From: Musa acuminata AAA Group
Taxonomy: Eukaryota > Streptophyta > Magnoliopsida > Zingiberales > Musaceae
Assembly: GCF_036884655.1 (NCBI RefSeq)
Contig: NC_088355.1
Coordinates: forward strand, 25,481,001 to 25,545,000
DNA length: 64,000 bases
Reading direction: 5' to 3'
Of this stretch, positions 57,156 through 64,000 are shown one piece after another. Under the pieces are notes generated by a model, which was not told where the DNA came from, made no database searches, and was given only the letters and a program-made list of their open reading frames with translations. The position numbers and the translations under genes are program-made. Position 1 is the first letter of the stretch. The number at the start of each line of letters is the position of its first letter.

Positions 57156-58842
57156 CATGCAAGCTAGTAATTTTCTTTCTTCTTTTTTGAGAAGTACAAG
57201 CTAGCAATTTAGCTTCCTTGCAAGTTTTTATCCTTTTAATTTGTAAGCTAGAAAATTTAGCTAGTGTTATATCATATTAGAATATGCAAGCTAGCAAATT
57301 TTACATATATGAAAGTTAGCAAAATTTTACATCTTTTGAGATGTGCAAGATAGATTATTTTTACATCTTCTTAAAATGTGTAACTTAGCAAACATTGCTT
57401 CTCTTGAGATTTGCAAGATACCACTTCTTGCTTCTCTTTTGAGATGAGTAAGCTAGCAAGTTTGCCTCTTTTCGTGATATATATGCTAGTAATTTTTTCT
57501 CCCCCTTTGTCATTGGCAAAGTGAAGGTAATAACAATACAGTAGTGCAATTCATTTTCCTTTACTTCAATCTTCAAATCATGACAATGATAAATAGCAAA
57601 GATGAAGAATCAAGTCATGAATGTCAAAAGACCATATATCATTTTTGATAAATTTCTTCTTTTGTAAATAGAAAGCATGATAGGAAAACGATCTTGATTC
57701 AAAAATAAGACTCAAGTTATAATTCAAAGAATTCATAAGAAAAATCATGATTTATTTGATAAAAAGATTATCGATTCATGCATTTGGATAAATATTTTTA
57801 AACCAACATTACTTCAACTCATCATGCATAATTTGAAAATGTAAAATCATCAAACATGATAAAATCATTTATTTTCAAAACATTCATCATTATTTTCAAC
57901 TTATTCAATTTGTTAAATCAACAAAATCTCTTTCAAGTGATTCAAAGTGAAATGAAGATATTTATCGATCTTTTGAAATGCTAGTGATTTCCTTTCTCTC
58001 CTTTGTCATTGTAAATAAGAAGGAAGAAGGAAAGAACATAATGGTATAAATGTTCAAGTCATCATAAAAATACAAATGTGTCATATGAAAATCATGACAT
58101 GAAAGATATTAATATCAAATTATGAATGCCACAAGACATGATTGATTTCAACAAATCTCTTCTTTTATAAATAGCAAAAAGAAACATAGGAGATCAAATG
58201 ATATAATATCTTGATTCAAGCATAAGAAATTTCAAGTTATAAATCTCAAAAAATCAAGATAAGGTTCATTCAAATTCAAATCGTCAAATCAAAATCATTT
58301 TCAAGAGATTCATAAAAAAAACATAGATAGATTCATTAATCTCTCCTTGAAAACTCAATAAGATAGGGAATGAGAAGTCTTCAAGAAAAAAATGTATTTC
58401 TTTTTTATTTCATACAAGCATGCCTTTATTATTTATGCCAAATAAAAACATTCATCAATGTTTAAAATGAAAGTGCAAGATTTATCAAAAAAATCATCAA
58501 GATTAAAAAGTGCAACACAATTCCAAAACATATGATTTCAAATCATTACTTCAAATCCTCATGTATAAAATAAAATCATCAAGCATGATATAAAATCTTT
58601 TAATATTTTCATTACGTTTTATATCATTATGTCATTCAAACATCAAGCAAGATTTCATTAAACATGATACATTTTTAATCAAAATCATCTTGTTTGTTAT
58701 AGTAATGCATTTTTCTTTTTATGTATTTAATTTTATGTGATTGATTTCATATACGTGTACTCAAGTTTTTTAAAAAAAAATCATCCATCATGTTGAAAGT
58801 TGAAAAGGAATACAAAATTATCAAGATACATATAATTGTTTC
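57156..58842 (-). other. Element D AT-rich non-coding interior
   Basis: It continues D to the right of element A. AAGCTAGCAA and GCAAGATA-type words occur at 57156-57490, followed by a minus-strand PPT-like run (TTCTCCCCCTTTGTCATTGG at 57499) and AT-rich sequence without ORFs. It is homologous in layout to A 44407-47235 and C 49564-52083. Confidence 0.75.
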
Positions 58843-59884
58843 TTACAACATATAAGGAATTAATGTGCAAGTATTATTACAAAACATGCAATTGTCTTCG
58901 GATGTACTCGTTTCATCCCAAATCACTTTGAGTACTCTTTTCTTCTTTGGCAACTTCTTTTTAAGTTCATTTTTATTCTTTAATTCTTGTTTAATAAAAT
59001 TTTTAAGTTTTATAGTAAGAAATTCAAGTTCATCATCACTTAAGCTTTCGCTCGAGTGGTCTTCATTTGTTCTAAGTGTCAAATACTTCTTATTCTTTGG
59101 AAGGTTGTTCTCATGTTCGTTTTATGCCATACATCTCATTTCATAGGTCACTAAAGACCTGATAAATTCTTTAAGAGGGTAAGTATTTAAATCCTTGACC
59201 TCTTAAATGACCGTTACTTTAGGATCTTATAGAAAGAGATCGTAAAATTTTATTAACAAGTGTAAGATTTGAAAAATATTTGCTAAAACCTTTTAAGCCA
59301 TTGACGACATCCGTAAAATAAGTATACATCAATAATGGTTTCACATGGCTTCATTTGAAATAATTCAAAATCATGCATCAAAAGAATTATCTTAGAATCT
59401 TTTACTCTACTAGTGCCTTCGTGTCATGACCTGGGCCCGATGGGCTAATTGGCCTATCAACTTCGTTTGGTCTAAACCACTGACCAAAATACTTAAGCTG
59501 AAGTTGATAGTATTATACTCATTAGACCCATATAAGCCAATCTTAATCTTGTCCACTTTCGATGTGGGACTAATCAGGGGTGCTACACTTCATGTGTGAT
59601 TTCAAGAGTATGCCAAATATCGAAAGTCATTTCGCATATCAAAATTTGATTAAATTCATTTTTGTCTAAGGCGCAAAATAGAGCATTCGTAGCTCTAGCA
59701 TTTAAAGAAAATGGTTTCTTCTCCAAATCATTCCATTTATTAATTGGAGTAGAAGACTTTTGAAATCCATTTTCAACGACATTCCATAAGTTTAAATCTA
59801 TAGAAAGCAATAAGTGTAGTCCATCCCATTGAACATAGGAGGACGAATGATTGAAAAACCCTCTTGAAATCCGAAAAGAGCCAT
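58843..59884 (-). pseudogene. Element D gag remnant (deleted, interrupted by a solo LTR)
   Basis: ATG at 59884-59882 opens MALFGFQEGFSIIRPPMF and DYTY. An internal deletion removes the WKTRMR region; it resumes with LNLWNVVENGFQ, NALFCALDKNEFN and FDIWHTLEITHE. It is then split by the 166-bp insertion at 59422-59587. The tail at 59082-58850 keeps HSSESLSDDELEF and LPKKKRVLKVIWDE. No zinc knuckle and no pol are present, as in A and C. It is heavily decayed. Confidence 0.8.
59422..59587. mobile_element. TRIM-like solo LTR, 166 bp, in the gag of element D
   Basis: It is bounded by TGTCATGACC and GGTGCTACA (TG...CA), with a near-duplicate target site CTTCG/CTTCA at 59417-59421 and 59588-59592. 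Minus orientation contains TAGTCCCACATCG near its start, a phrase common in plant TRIM and short LTR families, and GGGCCCAGGTCATGACA at the end. It splits the D gag codon series cleanly, which confirms the boundaries. Orientation is not certain. Confidence 0.75.
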
Positions 59885-59885
59885 T

Positions 59886-61634
59886 TGTTGAATCTCGAAT
59901 TTTGATGATGAAGTCAATTGTCATTTGTTATCTAATCTATATGTTGAGATAAGTGTGCAGGATTAACTACGATGAAAGTAAGACATGCAGCAAGAGTTGC
60001 GCCGGAGTCAAGACAATGATCACGTTGGGAGTTCGAGAGTTCGACGAAAGTTCGGACAATCATCGGAGGTTCTGCGGGAACAAATCCGAGAAGTCCATGA
60101 GCTTGCCAAAGAAGCTCATCAGAACTCGCCAAGTGGATCATCACAAGTCTAGGAGTTTGCCGGAAGTCCACAGGAGCATCACCGAGGGTTCATCGGATGA
60201 TCGACGGAAGTTTGCCGGAAGCTCGCTGGAAGAAGCGATTGACGCACTGGAGCAAGTTGTAGTAAATGTCTTAGGGAATATCGTAGTTAGCACAATGATT
60301 CAGTTGGAAATGGGAGGTGATCCCATTAACTTAATCTTGGGGCAATTGGGCCCCTAAAAAACCCAAATTGGGCCGAATGGATCAACCCATTCGGACCCTG
60401 ATTTCTGCCAGGCGATTGAACCGCCCAAGGCAGGAGGTTGCACCGCCTGGGCTCAGTCTCTGAGCGAGACTAGGAGGTGCAACCGCTCCAGCCAGGCAGT
60501 GGCACCGCCTAGGCTCAGTCTCCGAGCGAGACTGGGCGGTGCAACCTCCCCTGACAGGAGGTGGCACCGCTTGGGCTCGGTCTTCGAGTACTAGCTGAGC
60601 AGTACAACCGCCTCAGTCAAGAATTTGCACCGCCTGAGCTCGGTCTTCGAGCTCTGGCAAGAGGTGCAACCGCCCTTGACAGGAGGTGGCACCGCCCAGA
60701 GGCTCATTCTTCGAGCTCTGCTAGGCGGTGCAACCGCTCCAGTCAAGAGGTGCAACCGCTTGATCCCGGAATTCCGGGAATTGACAGTTTTGAGCTCCAA
60801 ATTTGAACTGGGTTGGGGCCTATAAATACCCCACCCATTTATAGGGCAATGAACTAACACCGAAATCCTGATCTTTTTCTGTGATTTTTAGAGCTCAAAA
60901 TTGTTGCAAAGGCCAAAAGTTCTTCTCCCTCTTTTCTTCCAAGTTCTGAGCTGTAAAGAGAAGAGAGAAAATTCTATAAGGGTTGTCTCCTAAGCCCGTC
61001 AAAAGGAGTGAAATTGTAAAAGGGTGGTTGGCCTTCGCCTATTGAAGGAAGGCCTCTAGTTGACGTCGATGACCTCGTCGGTGGAGGAAGCCAAAAGTGG
61101 AGTAGGTCAAGATTGACCGAACCACTCTAAATCTCTGTTTGCATTTACTTTGAGCATATTATCTTTACTGCAGACCTCCACTAAAGCTTACTGCTTTCTG
61201 CGCATATACGATCGGGTTTCAAGCTTTGCACTTTCCGAATCAGCGTTTAGACGTAAATCTATTTTTTTGTACGATCATCATATTTCAGTTTGCGTTTACG
61301 TTTTGATTTCTATCATAACTGCAAATTGCCTTTATATCCTTGCTTAAACTGCATCTCGCCTAATCAAGTGATTTACGAATCCGCATTTAGACGTAAATCA
61401 GTTTCTACCTACGAATATCATATTTCAGTTTGCGCCTACTATCGGATTTGAATCATAACTACAAACTGCATTTATATCTTTGCTGCATCTCGCTTAAACA
61501 AAAGTTAAAGTGATTTACGAATCGACTTTCTTACCGAAATCACTTTTAACGAACGAACGTAGTTTTTATCGTAGAAGGTTTTCTGCTGCACTAATTCACC
61601 CCCCCCCCCCCTCTTAGTGCTCTTGATCCTAACA
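59886..61634 (+). repeat. 5' LTR of element E (1749 bp)
   Basis: It begins TGTTGAATCTCGAATTTTG and ends TTGATCCTAACA. The GC palindrome cluster lies at 60405-60765, TATAAATA at about 60820, TTTAGACGTAAAT repeats at 61245-61400, and the poly-C hairpin at about 61590-61620. It is closest to the LTRs of F and G. Confidence 0.92.
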
Positions 61635-61636
61635 AT

Positions 61637-61648
61637 TGGTATCAGAGC
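61637..61648 (+). promoter_or_regulatory. Primer-binding site of element E
   Basis: TGGTATCAGAGC two bases after the LTR end. Confidence 0.92.
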
Positions 61649-61681
61649 GGGGTTAACTCTCGAACGGATTAAAACCCAGAG

Positions 61682-63215
61682 ATGGCATACGCCGGAAACC
61701 AAGAGGGCCACTCTATTACATGTCCACCTATGTTCAATGAGACGGACTACACTTATTGGAAGACCCGAATGAGGATCTTTCTTATTTCTATGGATTTTGA
61801 ACTTTGGAATCTTGTCGAAAATGGATTTTCGAAGTCTTCTCTTCCAATGATCGATAGGAATGAATTGGAGAAGAAGGCTTTCACTCTAAATGCCTTATTT
61901 TATGCACTTGATAAAAACAAGTTCCACCGTGTTTCGGTTTGTGAAACCGCATTTGATATTTGGCACACACTCGAAGTGACTCACTAAGGCACAAGTAGAG
62001 TGAAAGAGTCAAAAATCAATCTTTTGTTACACTCTTTCGAACTTTTCCGGATGAAACTGAGTGAGACTATTGGCGACATGTTTACCCGTTTCACGGATGT
62101 CGTCAACGGTTTAAAAGGACTCAGAAAAAGTTTTTCGGATTTTGAGCTCGTAAATAAGATTCTAAGATCCTTTCCTAAGAGTTGGGATCCTAAAGTCACT
62201 GCTATTCAAGAGGCCAAAGATCTAAACAACTTCCCTCTTGAAGAACTAATCGGGTCATTAATGACCTACGAGATAACTTGCAAAGCTCATGAAGAGCAAG
62301 AAGACATCCTTCCAAAGAACAGGAAGGATATGACACTTAGAATTTCAGAAGACCACTTGAGAGAAAACTCAAGTGATGAAGACTGTGACGATGACTTGGC
62401 ACTTCTAACAAGAAAATTTAAAAAAATTATTAAAAGAAAAATGTTTAAGAATGAAACAAAAAATAAATTTGAACCCAAGAAGGACAAAGTTATTTGCTAT
62501 GAGTGCAAGAAGCCAGGACACTATAAGAGTGATTGTCCCCAAGTCAAGAAGAGAACATCAAAGAAGAAGGCACTCAAAGCAACGTGGGATGACTCGAGTG
62601 CGTCCGAAGAAGAGGAGTCCAACACCGAGCAAGTTGCTCATTACACCTTAATGGCCATCGGAGAGGAGGTAATGAATTTAATAGATGCAGATTTATCATT
62701 TGATGAATTATTAAATGTCTTCCATGACTTAATTGATGAATGTAAGATTATTAGAAGAAAATATAAATTGCTAAAAAAGGAGCATGATAGTCTTACTTGT
62801 AATTTTGATAAGTTAAAAACTGAATATAATGATAGTTTAAGTTCATGCATAAAATGTCATGATCTAGAAACTCTCCAAAAGGAAAACTTGCTACTTAAGG
62901 ACACCTTGAAGAAATTCGAGGTTGGTAGCAAGTCATTGAACATGATCCTTGCAAACAAGGGTCACGTTCCCAAAAGAAGTGGAATCGGATTTGTGAGAAG
63001 TCCTCACCAAAATCTAACCACCTTCATAAAAGGCCCCATCTTATATGTTCGACACTAAAGCAAATGCAACTTTTGTTAAGAAAATTAGTCTGAACAAATT
63101 AATTTGGGTTCCTAAAGGAACCATGATAAATTCTATGCAACATGATAAACAATGTAAATCTATTTTTGAGGCACCCAAAATCAAATGGGTACCTAAAGAT
63201 CATCCTTTCTTATAA
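61682..63215 (+). pseudogene. Element E gag (premature stops, internal deletions)
   Basis: MAYAGNQEGHSITCPPMF and DYTYWKTRMRIFL match element B gag. An in-frame deletion lies near 61885. TAA at about 61985 stands where B has GAG. The frame then runs from 61988 to a TAA at 63056-63058, with the first knuckle CYECKKPGHYKSDC near 62497-62540. The second knuckle is deleted. The block IWVPKGTMINSMQHDKQC still follows, and the tail ends with TAA at 63213-63215 where B and F have the gag UAG. Confidence 0.87.
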
Positions 63216-63290
63216 AGACATAAAACATCTTAAGTTGGGAGCAAGAAATAATATCCTGCTCTTTGGATTCTCGATATTCATGACACGAGA

Positions 63291-64000
63291 TCCAAAAAGA
63301 ACTCGCGATGCTCTCTAGCCTAAATAACAGAAGAGGATTAGAAAGTTAAAATTACAAATGTGATATAGATATAATCCTATTTGATCTCTCAGAATTGGAA
63401 ACCCATGATCCTCACTTCACATATCCTGTAGATTTTCAAACTCATTGATTTCATCCGTTTGTTACTTTCAATTCCAACTATATCATGAACCTACTAAGTT
63501 TGTCATAAACTTGCAAGGCTTACCAATCTGAACAATCCGTCACAAACAAGTATGCACATCACAAGATCTATCTTGATCATGCAAAATTTCTTATCTTACA
63601 ATAAAAATTCTTACGTAATTATGTAAATAAAGTTGATTGCTCTAAATGAAAATTCTTCTCAAGTCAAAAACTTTCAAATCAGATCACACTACGGTCAGAA
63701 CAAGTGCTCACCGCCTGCAAGTGGTGGCACCGCCCCAGCTGGGGGTAGCACCTCCGGCTGTCACGTGTTGCAAGCGGTTGCACCGCCCCAGCTAGAGGTG
63801 CAACCGCCCGCAACTCTGCCCCTTTTTAACCCGAGCTAGGGCCGGCGGTGGAACCGACCCCAACTCACTCCTTTCCCCTCTTTACTCTTCCAAAGCTTCT
63901 CCACCTCCATTTCTCCCCTCATAGCATACCAAATACTCCTCATTTCGAAGCAAAAGATCAACAATATTTCCCTATCTTGAAGATCTCACTAAGGTATTCT
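63291..64000. other. Unassigned sequence with LTR-like GC palindromes
   Basis: 63291-63700 shows no recognisable feature. 63715-63855 has several GGTGGCACCGCC and GGTTGCACCGCC-type words like the U3 clusters, then TTTTTAACC and a pyrimidine-rich stretch. The sequence may be the U3/R part of another SIRE-related LTR, but no LTR end or TATA box is clear. Confidence 0.4.

Larger units (their letters stand above)
32730..59885 (-). mobile_element. Element D: old minus-strand gag-only copia element, interrupted by A and a TRIM-like LTR
   Basis: D's own sequence is 32730-33028 plus 57156-59885, less the solo LTR at 59422-59587; the rest of the span is the inserted element A with its passengers. Purine runs (minus) of the AGGGGGAG type lie at 32730, 32782, 32927 and 57499. 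The AT-rich interior shares the AAGCTAGCAA-type words of A and C. The gag remnant lies at 59884-58843, with no pol. Element E interrupts it just upstream of the gag ATG, so D's 5' LTR and PBS are not seen. Confidence 0.75.
59886..63290 (+). mobile_element. Element E: SIRE-type copia element, 5' LTR, PBS, gag (rest decayed or off window)
   Basis: It inserted one base upstream of D's gag ATG (left flank CCATT). 5' LTR 59886-61634, PBS 61637-61648, gag 61682 to about 63215. Faint protease-start homology (SIFMTRDP in place of SRHMTGDP) lies at about 63270-63290, after which the match to B is lost. No RT or integrase is visible before the window end. Confidence 0.85.

Overview
This is a plant nuclear genome window: two spliced genes with GT-AG introns sit in about 60 kb of nested LTR retrotransposons. 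The Ty1/copia SIRE/Maximus-type and Ty3/gypsy chromovirus- and Tat-type elements, AT-rich spacers and TA microsatellites fit an angiosperm. The overall look suggests a monocot, perhaps Zingiberales (banana-like), but that assignment is a weak inference.

1-7.3 kb is stacked Ty3/gypsy debris. A LINE (DUF4283 ORF1) sits in the gag of a minus-strand Ty3 element, whose 438-bp LTR sits in the integrase of a plus-strand chromovirus. The chromovirus LTR in turn interrupts a decayed minus-strand Tat-type element.

8.6-15.4 kb is the gene island, both genes on the minus strand. One is an 11-exon, 314-aa HAD-family phosphoglycolate phosphatase of the cytosolic PGLP2 type. The other is a 6-exon, 329-aa hnRNP-like protein with two RRMs and a glycine/tyrosine-rich tail. 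I rebuilt the exons by hand; splice sites, phases and motifs agree.

15.8-21.9 kb has no convincing gene. It holds a probable LARD-like non-autonomous element interior, a partial SIRE-type LTR, an 84-bp TA microsatellite and a fragment of an unrelated LTR.

21.9-64 kb is a nest of related Ty1/copia elements, labelled here by letter. F (21918-31278, minus) is a pol-bearing copy damaged by nonsense mutations. G (31279-32449) is a truncated LTR. D (minus) is an old gag-only element, split open by A (33029-57155, plus, TSD CATGC) and carrying a TRIM-like solo LTR. A is also gag-only and was itself invaded by B (34636-43556, plus, TSD TCAAG, almost intact gag-pol) and by C (47236-55369, minus, TSD GACAT, gag-only with an open gag). 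E (from 59886, plus) inserted just upstream of D's gag start codon and decays towards the window end.

The most interesting pattern is a two-part system. Pol-bearing elements (B, F, probably E) coexist with a pol-less family that keeps a shortened gag (A, C, D). Both groups share LTR architecture: GC-rich palindromic U3 repeats before a TATA box, an 18-bp U5 repeat, a hairpin with a homopolymer C loop at the LTR end, the same tRNA-Met-type primer site and several PPT-like purine runs. In B and F, gag and pol lie in one frame separated by a conserved UAG, which suggests stop-codon readthrough.
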